Shown one piece after another: positions 1 to 7,305 of a DNA stretch of 10,965 nucleotides; the first letter of the stretch is position 1; each line of letters begins with the position of its first letter. The stretch is from HRBIN29 sp034431815 (GTDB taxonomy: Bacteria; Chloroflexota; Dehalococcoidia; Tepidiformales; Tepidiformaceae): assembly GCA_034431815.1 (NCBI GenBank), contig DAOUCS010000195.1:1-10965 (forward strand), read 5' to 3'. The notes under the pieces are model-generated. The model was not told where the DNA came from and ran no database searches. It saw nothing but the letters and a program-made list of their open reading frames with translations. The position numbers and the translations under genes were made by a program.

Positions 1-619
1 CGTCCGTGGGGACGTCGACGAGCAGGGATGGGCGGCGCCGGATGAAGGCTGCGACGAGCTCACGTGCCAACGGGAGCTCCGCGGTCCAGCGCTCGGGGAG
101 CCTCACGCCGAGCGGGAGCTCCCAGCTGGAGGTGAAGCCGTCGGCCCACCGGAGCGGGCTTACGGTCCATTGGAGATGAACGAAGCGGTCGGCGAGGGGC
201 AGGCTGAGCTCCCAGCCGCCGGCAGCCTCGTCGGGCGGGTTTGCAGCGGCAACGACGGCCACCTCCTCCGGCAGCTGGAGGTCGCCCACCGTGCGCTCCA
301 GCGCCACCCGCAGGAGGGCGGCCTGGACGGCCGGCGGGGCGGTGGTGAGCTCGTCGAAGAAGAGGATGCCCCGGCCGGCCTGGGCGAGGCGCACGGCCCA
401 GGCCGGCGGGGCGAAGCGCACGCCCCCCTCGGCCACGACGGGAAGGCCGGCGAAGTCGGTCGGCTCGCGGATGGAGGCGATGACGACCTCGACGGGAAGC
501 CCGAGGGCCTCGCCGAGCTGGCGGACGGCGGAGGACTTGCCGGTGCCGGGATGCCCCCAGAGGAGCACCGGGATGCGCGCCTGGACGGCGATGGAGAGTG
601 CGGCGAGTACGGGGTTCAC
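1..619 (-). CDS. MoxR/AAA_5-like AAA+ ATPase, 3' end outside window
   Basis: The visible 206 residues form an AAA+ ATPase core: Walker A GHPGTGKS at residues 22-29, Walker B ILFFDE at 85-90 and a sensor-1 stretch AANPP at 125-129. The order and spacing fit the MoxR/AAA_5 group, which usually works as a chaperone-like ATPase with a partner carrying a VWA domain, often encoded next door. That partner would lie beyond the left edge and is not seen. The start is GTG at 617-619, chosen because AAGGAGG (629-635 on the opposite strand) lies 9 bases upstream and the protein would begin MNPVLAALSIAV. The frame is open to position 1. The gene diverges from the cas operon and lies downstream of a SAM-I riboswitch on its own strand. 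The ATPase fold is clear; its substrate is unknown. Confidence 0.85.
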   Translation of the reverse strand, partial: MNPVLAALSIAVQARIPVLLWGHPGTGKSSAVRQLGEALGLPVEVVIASIREPTDFAGLPVVAEGGVRFAPPAWAVRLAQAGRGILFFDELTTAPPAVQAALLRVALERTVGDLQLPEEVAVVAAANPPDEAAGGWELSLPLADRFVHLQWTVSPLRWADGFTSSWELPLGVRLPERWTAELPLARELVAAFIRRRPSLLVDVPTD

Positions 620-751
620 GGTTCGGCTCCTCCTTGCAGGCAGTCTTCGAGAGAGGACAGCGGGACCGCCGGCAGCACGCGGCGGCGCCTGCCCGGGGAG
701 GAGCACAGCCGGCCGGCAGGGAGCGCCGGCAGCGGGCGACGGGTCGCAGGA

Positions 752-781
752 CTAGCCTGGGATGGGGTTCAGCGCCTCCAT
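752..781 (-). CDS. Nine-codon reading frame with strong RBS (putative leader peptide)
   Basis: ATG at 779-781 is preceded by AAAGGAGGAGG (787-797, opposite strand) at good spacing and reads MEALNPIPG before TAG at 752-754. It lies between the SAM-I riboswitch and the AAA+ ATPase gene on the same strand. It may be a leader peptide whose translation depends on the riboswitch, or the remnant of the start of a lost riboswitch-controlled gene. A comparable pattern, a strong ribosome binding site followed by GAACCCC, recurs at the ATPase start 160 bases downstream. Coding function is unproven; the evidence is the RBS and the position only. Confidence 0.35.
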   Translation of the reverse strand: MEALNPIPG

Positions 782-784
782 TGC

Positions 785-834
785 GGCCTCCTCCTTTCGG
801 TCGTCGCGGGAGCGGGCTCCCGCGCGGAGGGGCC
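785..834 (-). promoter_or_regulatory. Hairpin able to hide the micro-ORF Shine-Dalgarno (expression platform)
   Basis: An 8-bp perfect stem with a 4-base loop (805-812 with 817-824) sits between the SAM-I aptamer and the micro-ORF. Outside it, 785-794, which holds the GGAGGAGG Shine-Dalgarno on the transcript, can pair with 826-834 across one bulge. Together they could form a long hairpin that blocks ribosome binding. No run of U follows the stem, so translational control is more likely than transcription termination. The pairing is read from the sequence; the regulatory role is inferred. Confidence 0.4.
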
Positions 835-860
835 CACGCCGTTGGTTGCCCCCGACATGG

Positions 861-972
861 GCCGTATCGTCCCCCGCCCTATCGGGCGGGGCCGGCTTTG
901 GCACCCTGGCGGCGTCCACCGGGTTGCCGGGCGGTCATCGGGCCGGTACCCTCGCGCCTCTCTCGATACGGC
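861..972 (-). ncRNA. SAM-I (S-box) riboswitch aptamer
   Basis: Read on the - strand, the segment has the SAM-I core in order. The 5' P1 strand GCCGTATC (972-965) pairs perfectly with the closing GATACGGC (868-861). Next comes the GAGAGG element (about 957-964), then GGCCCGATGA (944-935), GGCAACC (928-922) and GGTGCCAA (905-898). P4 is an 8-bp stem, CCCCGCCC with GGGCGGGG (872-879 and 884-891), closed by a 4-base loop. These are the conserved blocks and helices of the SAM-I family, which binds S-adenosylmethionine and normally switches off methionine and SAM genes when SAM is plentiful. Here no such gene follows: a nine-codon frame and an AAA+ ATPase gene lie downstream. Confidence 0.92.
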
Positions 973-1470
973 GCCGATTGCGGCACATGCGTCCGCGCGA
1001 TGCGAGCCTCGGCGGAAGGAAGCCTGGCTGGGACCGGGGCGCGAAGCCTCCCGTCCGAGGGGGACGCGCCCGCAGGCGCGTGCACCAGGGAGGCGCGACC
1101 GGATGTCCGCGAACCCAGCCCGCCTCAGCCGGAGGACGACCGTCCGGCGACCGCCCGTGCCCCCGCCAGGGAGGACCACCGGGCGGCCCGACATCATACC
1201 CGCTCGGAAGGAGTCGCCTCCTGCAGCGTGAGGTTGCGCGCGAAGCACGAGTACGTACCCATCGCGCCATCTCCCATCGAACTCGAGGGGAAGCGGGACC
1301 CCGCCCGCGCCCGTCCGGCAACCCGCACCGCGCTCCGCGCGCTCGCGCCTGCGTCGCGAGGCCGCTCGGCTCCCGAACCGCCGGGGGCTTTCCCGCCGCG
1401 GTACTCCCTCGGGGCGGATCCGCCGTCCACTGCGTGAAATCGAGGAACCGAGATGGTGGCCGGCCGGAAA
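973..1470. other. Divergent intergenic spacer, no gene recognised
   Basis: About 500 bases separate the riboswitch leader from the cas promoter region. Long frames exist on both strands, but they are Arg/Pro/Gly-rich products of high GC and none shows a known motif or a good ribosome binding site. A small stem, AGGAG with CTCCT (1209-1222), has a GCGA loop on the - strand. The - strand promoter for the riboswitch transcript must lie in or beyond this spacer, but I cannot place it with confidence. Confidence 0.5.
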
Positions 1471-1474
1471 AACG

Positions 1475-1504
1475 TCAACAGGTGACGCGGACGTGCGCTA
1501 GAAT
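1475..1504 (+). promoter_or_regulatory. Putative sigma-70-type promoter of the csm-cas operon
   Basis: A -10-like TAGAAT at 1499-1504 (5 of 6 matches to TATAAT) is preceded after 18 bases by TCAACA at 1475-1480 (4 of 6 to TTGACA). It lies about 32 bases upstream of the cas10 ATG, in a short stretch that is less GC-rich than its surroundings. Placement and composition are supportive. A chance match is possible, and no operator is evident. Confidence 0.45.
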
Positions 1505-1536
1505 GTCGCCGACCACCGAGGGCGCTCGGAGGCGGC

Positions 1537-3865
1537 ATGGCCGGGGAATCCGTTCTGCAGGCGACGATCGGAGGACTGCTCCACGACATCGGCAAGATCT
1601 GGGCGCAGGGCTCGAAGCCGGACCCGCGACGCTCCCACTGGAACTGCGACGGGGGACCCCCGGTGCGAATGCCGTCGCAGGTTCGGACACAGCCATGCCG
1701 CCATGGGCGGTCACCTCGTCGCCGACGTCTTCGGCCAGGGCTCGTCGTTCGCCGAAGCAGCGGCCCTTCACCACGCGGCCGAGGCGCGCGCCATCGCCGT
1801 CATCGCCTGCGTCCAGGAGGGGGACCGGCTCTCCGCCGGCGAGCGGGACGACCAGTGGGACCCGAGCGAAGCCGGCAGCGGGCCCTCCCTTCCCCTCCTC
1901 ATCCCTCCGCTGGCGAGCCCGGCGAGCGAGGGCCGCCTCCGGCCCCGTCCGTTAGCCGGCCCGTGGCCCCCAGTCGAGAGCGTCGAGCGCCCGCCCGAGG
2001 CCGACATCCAGCGCTGGTACGACGCGATCGCCCGCGCCTTCACGGACGGCGGCTCCCGCCTTCGGGAGCTCAGCGGCGACGCCCTCGTCGACGGGGTGCT
2101 CGGGCTGGTGGAGAACGTGGGCGGGCTCGTCCCCTCCGCCTTCTGGAGGACGCGCCCCGACATCAGCCTGGCGATCCACCTTCACGTCGCCGGCGCCCTC
2201 GCGGGAGCGCTGGCAGCTGCCGGCGACGCGGAGGCCGACCCCTGCGCCACGGTGATCGCCGGCGACCTCTCGGGGATCCAGGCCTTCCTCCACCGGGCCG
2301 CCACCGCCCGCGCCGCCCGCCAGCTCCGGGCGCGGTCCTTCTACCTTTCGCTCCTCTCCCTGGTGGTCGCCCGGACGTTCGCCCGAGAGTTGGGGGTGAC
2401 GCCCGCGCACGTCCTCACCGCCTCCGGCGGCAACTTCCTCGTCATCGCGCCGCCCGGGTCCGGGGAGCGGGCGGAGGAGGTCGCCCGCCGCGTCACCGCG
2501 GAACTGGAGGAGGTCCACGGGCCCGTCCTCGACGTGATCGTCGCTTCGACCGAGATGGCCCGCAGCGAGGCCAAGGAGTTCGGCGCCGTGGTGGCCAGGG
2601 CGCGGGACGGTCTGCAGCAGCGGAAGCTCCGCCGTCTCGACGGGCGAACCGGACCGGCCCTCTTCGAGCCGCGAGGGGCCGGCGGCGCCTCGGAGGCGTG
2701 CCGGGCATGCGGCGCCGACGGCGCGAGGCAGGCGGAGGAGGAGAGCGAGCGGCTGTGCGATTTCTGCGAGGGGCTCATCCAGCTGGGCAGCGAACTCCCG
2801 GCGAAGAACTACCTCACCATTCGCCCCGCTGAGCCGGCGCGCGGCTCGGGGTGGCGGAAGGCGTTCGCGCGCATCGGCTGGCACGTGGAGCTCCACGGCG
2901 GGCTCCCGGACGCCGACCCCGAGTCGTCCCTCTTCGTGCTCGACGCGGAACGGCTGAGCGATGCGCCCCACGGCCGCCTCTTCGTGAGCGGCCGGTACGT
3001 GCCGCGCCGGGGCGACGGGACGGTCGTGGAGTTCGGGGAGCTCGCCGGATGCGGGCCGGGGAGGGCAATCCTCGCCTGCGCGAAGCTCGACGTCGACGAC
3101 CTCGGGCGGTTCATCCGCACCCTCGGCGGCGGCGGCCACGTCTCCCCCTCGCGATTCGCCTCCGCCTCGCGCTTCCTCTCCCTCTTCTTCGAAGGACACA
3201 TCGACGTCGCGGCCGAACGGCGGAGGGACGGCGACATCTACCTCATCTACTCGGGCGGCGACGATGCGGCGCTGGTGGGCCACTGGCGGGGCGTGGTCGA
3301 ATTCGTGGCGGAGCTCCGAAGGGAGTTCGGGCGCTGGACCGCCGGAAACCCAGCGCTCCACTTCTCGGCGGGCATAACCTTCGGAGCCGAAGACCGGCCG
3401 GTCTCCCTTGCGCTCGCCGAGGCGGAAGAGGCGCTCGCCCGCGCCAAGGACGAGCCGGGGAAGGACCGCTGCACCCTCTTCGGCGTCCCGTTCCGGTGGG
3501 ATGACATCGCAGAGGTTCTCCGCTGGACCGACCGTCTGGCGCGTCTGGTGCACGCGCGGCGGCTGTCGCGCGGCGCCCTGCAGGTGCTCCAGCTCGCCCG
3601 CGAGGCGGTCGACGAGCTCGATCCCCTCGGGAACCCCCGGTACGGGCCCGCCATGTGGCGGGTGCCGCACCGGCTGCGGCGCGCCGGCACCGAAGGCGGC
3701 CGGGAGGACGCCGCACGGCTGGCCGACGACGTGGAGAAGGAGCTGGTGCGCGACGGCGGGCCCGCCCGGCTGATGGCCGCGGCGCGGCTCGCCGAATGGC
3801 AGACCTGGAGCGGCGAGCGGAGCGAGGAGCGGAACGACACCCAAACACCTAGGAGGGCACGATGA
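1537..3865 (+). pseudogene. cas10: Cas10/Csm1, large subunit of type III-A complex, with a frameshift in the HD domain
   Basis: Cas10 (Csm1) is the signature subunit of the Csm complex. Its HD domain cuts DNA, and its palm domain turns ATP into cyclic oligoadenylate when target RNA is bound. The ATG at 1537 has a GGAGG-like RBS and begins MAGESVLQATIGGLLHDIGK, the HD motif at residues 16-17. After about position 1650 the coding sense moves to the +1 frame: GHSHAAMGGHLV at 1685-1720, then a RLSAGERDD stretch near 1830-1853. Correcting one extra base, for example in the G5-A-C5 run at 1651-1661, gives 775 residues, a normal Csm1 length. In that numbering a Cys4 zinc site lies at about 388-410 (CRAC and CDFC), a first palm motif LDVDD near 517-521, and the catalytic GGDD at 573-576. 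The stop overlaps csm2 (ATGA). The identity is certain; whether the frameshift is real or a sequence error is open. If real, the part from 1703 on could only be made by internal initiation, and no good RBS is seen there. Confidence 0.93.
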
Positions 3866-4332
3866 CGTACCGGCGAGGCCAGTCCCAGCCGAACCGCGGC
3901 GGTCAGCAGCGGGGCGAGCTGCAAAGCCAGCGACCGCAGCCCGCCCTCACTCCCGAGGAGGCGAAGGGCATCGTTGCCGAGGGTAATGCCGAGCTCCTTG
4001 TGAGGAAAGCGCGAGAGATCGGGAAGCCACTGAGCGTTACGACCAGTAAGCTGCGAAGGATTTACGGAGAGATCAAGCGGATCGAAATGCTCTGGGCTCA
4101 TGAAGGCCAAGAACACCGCGCGCGACGTCGCGCGATTTTACTACGCCCGAGGCTGGAATACCAGGTGAAAAGAGCGTACCGTGACGAAAGAGACGCGATG
4201 ATTCGCCTCAATGACGTTATTTCTGACTGCCTTCAACATGCAAAGGAAAGTCGAGAAAGCTTCTCGAACTTTGCTGAGTTCTTTGAGGCAATCATTGCCT
4301 ACGCTCCTAAGAAAGAAGAGAAAGAGCAATGA
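3862..4332 (+). CDS. csm2: Csm2, small subunit of type III-A complex
   Basis: Csm2 is the small alpha-helical subunit that lines the inner filament of the Csm effector and helps hold the crRNA-target duplex. This 156-residue protein carries the family's landmarks: TTSKLRRIYGEIKRIE (residues 60-75), LRPRLEYQVKR (94-104) and the C-terminal FFEAIIAY (140-147). The first 30 residues are a Gln/Arg/Gly-rich, probably disordered extension. ATG at 3862 overlaps the cas10 stop in ATGA and has AGGAGGG about 5 bases upstream. The end overlaps the csm3 start in another ATGA. Composition is odd: by hand count, 4201-4320 is about 43 % G+C, against 78 % for 5041-5100 in csm3, and AT-ending codons are common. 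The presence of Csm2 and Csm5 makes this subtype III-A, not III-B. Confidence 0.93.
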   Translation: MTYRRGQSQPNRGGQQRGELQSQRPQPALTPEEAKGIVAEGNAELLVRKAREIGKPLSVTTSKLRRIYGEIKRIEMLWAHEGQEHRARRRAILLRPRLEYQVKRAYRDERDAMIRLNDVISDCLQHAKESRESFSNFAEFFEAIIAYAPKKEEKEQ

Positions 4333-5153
4333 CCGAGGATATTCCCATGCAAAACCCTGCTCCTTCCGGAGCCGCTCCGCGCCTCGCCGCCGTCGTGGTG
4401 ATCGAGGCGACCATCCGGTGCGAAACCGGTCTCCGCATCGGCGCGGCCGAGTCGACGATCTCCATCGGCGGCCTCGACAACCCCGTCATCCGCAACCCGC
4501 TCAACGGCGAGCCGTACATCCCCGGCTCCTCCCTGAAGGGGAAGATGCGCTCTCTCTTGGAGCGCAGGTACGAGCTCGCGCAGAACTGGGGAATCACCAC
4601 CGGCCGCGTCCACGTTCACGTGTGCAAGGAGGAACGCAATTACCGGGAATGCCCCGTCTGCCCCGTGTTCGGCATCTCGGCGCCGCAGGAGGGCCGCTGG
4701 TTCTGCCTCACCCGGCTCCGCGTCCCCGACGTCCACCTCACCGAAGAGAGCCGGAACACCCTGCGCGAGAAGCCGACCGACTACCCGTTCACCGAAGTGA
4801 AGACGGAGGTCGCGATCGACCGCCTCACCTCGGCCGCGACGCCGCGCTCGATGGAGCGGGTGCCGGCCGGCGCCGAATTCGGTCCGGCCCGATTCACCCT
4901 CTTCTGTTACGAGGGTGACTCCCTCCGCAGCCACATCGGTCTCCTCCTGGAGGGGATGGAGCTCCTGGAGGCCGACTACCTCGGCAGCTCCGGTTCGCGC
5001 GGCTCGGGGCGGGTCGCGTTCCGGGACATCCGCGCCGACCTCCTCGACTTCCCCGCCGGCGGCGGTCTGCCCCAGCGCTCCTCCCTCGGCGGGCCGTACG
5101 CGACCCTCGCCGACTTCGCGGCGGCATTCCCCTCCCTCGCGCTCCCGTCGTAA
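4329..5153 (+). CDS. csm3: Csm3, backbone RAMP and target-RNA nuclease of type III-A complex
   Basis: Csm3 is the repeated Cas7-type backbone subunit. It binds the crRNA spacer and cuts the paired target RNA at 6-base intervals. Of its 274 residues, IRCETGLRIGAAES (29-42) is the first RAMP strand. GGLDNPVIRNP follows (48-58), with Asp50 at the position of the family's catalytic Asp, then the YIPGSSLKGKMR signature (63-74). A Cys/His cluster with CPVCPVFG (108-115) fits the zinc-binding insertion seen in the family, and GSSGSRGSGRVAF (219-231) is the glycine-rich loop. ATG at 4329 overlaps the csm2 stop; an in-frame ATG at 4347 is a weaker alternative. Eleven bases containing GGAGG separate it from csm4. 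Confidence 0.95.
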   Translation: MTEDIPMQNPAPSGAAPRLAAVVVIEATIRCETGLRIGAAESTISIGGLDNPVIRNPLNGEPYIPGSSLKGKMRSLLERRYELAQNWGITTGRVHVHVCKEERNYRECPVCPVFGISAPQEGRWFCLTRLRVPDVHLTEESRNTLREKPTDYPFTEVKTEVAIDRLTSAATPRSMERVPAGAEFGPARFTLFCYEGDSLRSHIGLLLEGMELLEADYLGSSGSRGSGRVAFRDIRADLLDFPAGGGLPQRSSLGGPYATLADFAAAFPSLALPS

Positions 5154-5164
5154 CGGAGGACCCG

Positions 5165-6226
5165 ATGCCGGCCTACGGCGCGTCCGCCACGGTCCTCATC
5201 GAGCCCCAGGGGGTGTTCCGCTTCGGGCTTCACCCCGCCAGCGTCGGCCACGTCGCCCCGCTCCCAGGCAGCGACACGCTCGCCGGCGCGCTCCTCTCGG
5301 CCGGGGCGCTCCTGGGCGACGACATCCGCTCGGTCCTGGAGGAAGCGGCAGCGGGCGAACCGCCGTTCCTCGTCAGTTCGGCCATGCCGCACCTCGACGG
5401 GCGGGCACCCTTCGTTCCGCGGCCTCAGCGGCTCCGGCCCCGGAGGACCGAAAGGGACGAGTCGGAGGAGGGCGACCGGAAGCCGCTGAAGCGCGTCGCG
5501 TACGTCGAGCTGCCCCTCGTCCGGTGGTACCAGGGCGAGCAGCCGCCGTTCTCGGTGTGGGGCCCGCTCATGCTCGCCGGGCCGCGGCGTCCCGCCGGCG
5601 CGCCATGGGAAGCGGGCACGATCCCCGGCGTCACCGTCGACCGCGTGTCGGGCGCGTCGGCGCTCTACCACCACGCGATGGTCGGCTACGCCGACGGGCG
5701 CCCCGTGGCCACGGCCCCGCAGCGCCGCGGCGCCCCCGAGCGCCTCCCCCGCCTGCGGTGGGCGGTCCACCTCCTCGCCCGCGACGCCGAAGTCCTCGCC
5801 CTCGTCGAACGGTGGCTCCACCTCCTCGCCCTGACAGGCATCGGCGGCCGCCGCTCCCGGGGCGCCGGGAGCTTCGCCTTCGAGCTCCGTACGCCCGCCC
5901 TCGTCCCCCTCGCGGCCGAGCCGCGGGGGCTCTCCCTCTCGTGGATCGCCCCGCGCCCCGAGGAGGCAGACGGGCAGCTCTTCCACCCGCGCCCCGAGTT
6001 CGGATACCGGGCCGACGAGCGGTTCGGCTGGATTTCGTCGCCGTGGCGGGGCAGCGAGCGCACGAAACGCGTTCTCATGCTCGGCGAGGGCTCGTACCTG
6101 AACCCGTCCCTGACGGCGCCGGTCGGCCGGCTCGTCGATGTCACCCCCCAATCGGGCCGGGATCCGCACCCGGTCTACCGCTGGGGCTTTGGCCTCTTCC
6201 TCGACGAAACGGACGGAGGCGGTTGA
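5165..6226 (+). CDS. csm4: Csm4, Cas5-type RAMP subunit binding the crRNA 5' tag
   Basis: Csm4 is the Cas5-group subunit that caps the complex next to Cas10 and grips the 8-base 5' handle of the crRNA. The 353-residue protein starts with a strand ending FRFG (18-21), followed by GSDTLAGALLSA (35-46), the family's xDTLxGAL signature. A typical glycine-rich loop GIGGRRSRGAGSF lies at 225-237, and the C-terminal segment GRLVDVTP to HPVYRWGFGLFL (about 319-345) is also characteristic. The ATG follows a GGAGG about 5 bases upstream. The stop and the csm5 start overlap by one base (TGATG), which suggests translational coupling. The Arg/Glu-rich stretch near 88-107 is probably a disordered loop. Confidence 0.92.
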   Translation: MPAYGASATVLIEPQGVFRFGLHPASVGHVAPLPGSDTLAGALLSAGALLGDDIRSVLEEAAAGEPPFLVSSAMPHLDGRAPFVPRPQRLRPRRTERDESEEGDRKPLKRVAYVELPLVRWYQGEQPPFSVWGPLMLAGPRRPAGAPWEAGTIPGVTVDRVSGASALYHHAMVGYADGRPVATAPQRRGAPERLPRLRWAVHLLARDAEVLALVERWLHLLALTGIGGRRSRGAGSFAFELRTPALVPLAAEPRGLSLSWIAPRPEEADGQLFHPRPEFGYRADERFGWISSPWRGSERTKRVLMLGEGSYLNPSLTAPVGRLVDVTPQSGRDPHPVYRWGFGLFLDETDGGG

Positions 6227-7305
6227 TGGAGTGGGACGTCGTCATCACCGTCCAGACAGCCCTCCATGTCGGCGACGGCGAGCGCTGGTACCGCGATGCC
6301 GATTTCGTGCTGGAGCAGACGCCTCCGCGGGCGCGGCTCATCGACGTCGACCGCGCCCTCGACCTCGTCGACGACGCCGAGCTGCAACGCATCCGAGACG
6401 GGAAGGTGGCCGCCGGGCTCGGTCGGCAGCGGCGCGAGGAGTGCACGATTGCCGTGCTTCCCGTGCGGCGGCTGACCAATCATTCTCAGGTGAGCGAATG
6501 GGTGCTCCGCTTCGTCCGGGACGGGAACGGCCGCCTCTACCTTCCGGGCTCGACCGTCAAGGGCGCCCTGCGGACGGCCGTCCTCCGCACGCTCCTCCGC
6601 CGGGAGCGCGTCAGCCCTCAAGGACTCGTCGAGGAGCGGCAGGCGACCAACCTCGAGAGCCGCCTCCGAACGCTCCGCTTCGACGAGCGACAGGCAACGC
6701 CGGAGAACCGGGATGCGCTCCGGGCGCTTCGCGTCACGGATTTCTACCCCCTGGACGACGTAACGCCCGAGTTCCGCGAGGTCGAGGTCCGCAGCATCCG
6801 GGACGGCCGCCGGGTGCTCTCCGTCTGGGCCGAGACCGTTCCGCGCGGGACCGGGTTCCGCGGACGAATCGCCGTCGACGAGGCAACGCTGAGGGGCGGC
6901 AAGGCCGAGGAGGCCCTGAAGGAGCTGCTGCGGGGGCTCCCACAAGTGCTCAAGGACGATACCCTCGCCACGCTGAGGACCCTTAACGGCTGGGAGGGGA
7001 GCCCGTCCCGCACCGGCCCGTACGGGGCCTGGCTGGAGGCTGCCGCAGGCACCACGCCGCCCTTCGCCTTCCTGGGGTGGGGCACAGGGTGGATCCCGCA
7101 CACTGTCGGCGCGGTGCTGGGGGACGCCCGAAGCCGCCTCGACTTCGCCCGCGTCCACCGGCTGGGGAGGCGGCCCGGGTCGGGAGCGGACTTCCCCAAG
7201 ACGGGCAAGTTCGCGCTGGTCCGGTTCGACGGCGGGACCGCGCCGATGCCCCTCGGTCTCGTCAGCATCGAGTTCACAACGCTGCCCGGGACGGCCCCGG
7301 GATGA
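6226..7305 (+). CDS. csm5: Csm5, RAMP subunit at the crRNA 3' end of type III-A complex
   Basis: Csm5 is the Cas7-like subunit at the crRNA 3' end of the Csm filament and takes part in crRNA 3' maturation with host nucleases. The 359-residue protein begins with a RAMP strand, VVITVQTALHVGDG (5-18), and carries YLPGSTVKGALRTAVL (105-120), the Csm5 form of the PGSSxKGxxR signature. Near the end, LGWGTGWIPHTVG (283-295) and FPKTGKFALV (323-332) match the family's C-terminal motifs. ATG at 6226 is chosen because it overlaps the csm4 stop and gives a normal length; the much longer open frame upstream overlaps csm3 and csm4 and is not coding. The stop overlaps the cas6 start in ATGA. Confidence 0.93.
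   Translation: MEWDVVITVQTALHVGDGERWYRDADFVLEQTPPRARLIDVDRALDLVDDAELQRIRDGKVAAGLGRQRREECTIAVLPVRRLTNHSQVSEWVLRFVRDGNGRLYLPGSTVKGALRTAVLRTLLRRERVSPQGLVEERQATNLESRLRTLRFDERQATPENRDALRALRVTDFYPLDDVTPEFREVEVRSIRDGRRVLSVWAETVPRGTGFRGRIAVDEATLRGGKAEEALKELLRGLPQVLKDDTLATLRTLNGWEGSPSRTGPYGAWLEAAAGTTPPFAFLGWGTGWIPHTVGAVLGDARSRLDFARVHRLGRRPGSGADFPKTGKFALVRFDGGTAPMPLGLVSIEFTTLPGTAPG

Noticed and set aside
1194..1263. Possible 22-residue peptide on the - strand starting MGTYSCFARNL
   Set aside because: Only a weak GGGAGA precedes it, no homology is recognised, and it lies in spacer sequence; a frame of this length is expected by chance.
170..1437. Several + strand frames of 150-350 codons left of the cas operon
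   Set aside because: They are Arg/Pro/Gly-rich, lack good ribosome binding sites and overlap the ATPase gene or the SAM-I riboswitch on the other strand.
1340..1440. T-box-like string on the - strand (GGGAGTACCGCGG, resembling GGGTGGTACCGCG)
   Set aside because: The bulge that must pair with the tRNA NCCA end reads GGAG instead of UGGN, no specifier stem or AGTA element is seen upstream, and no aminoacyl-tRNA synthetase gene follows.
1952..3844. Long open frame on the - strand opposite cas10 (and similar ones opposite csm5 to cas1)
   Set aside because: High GC removes stop codons in antisense frames. The product has no recognisable motif and lies opposite clearly conserved cas genes.
861..3865. 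Idea that the SAM riboswitch serves type III signalling by SAM-AMP
   Set aside because: The riboswitch is on the opposite strand and points away from cas10. The effector here is CARF-HEPN, and no CorA-like channel, SAM-AMP lyase or NrN gene is present.
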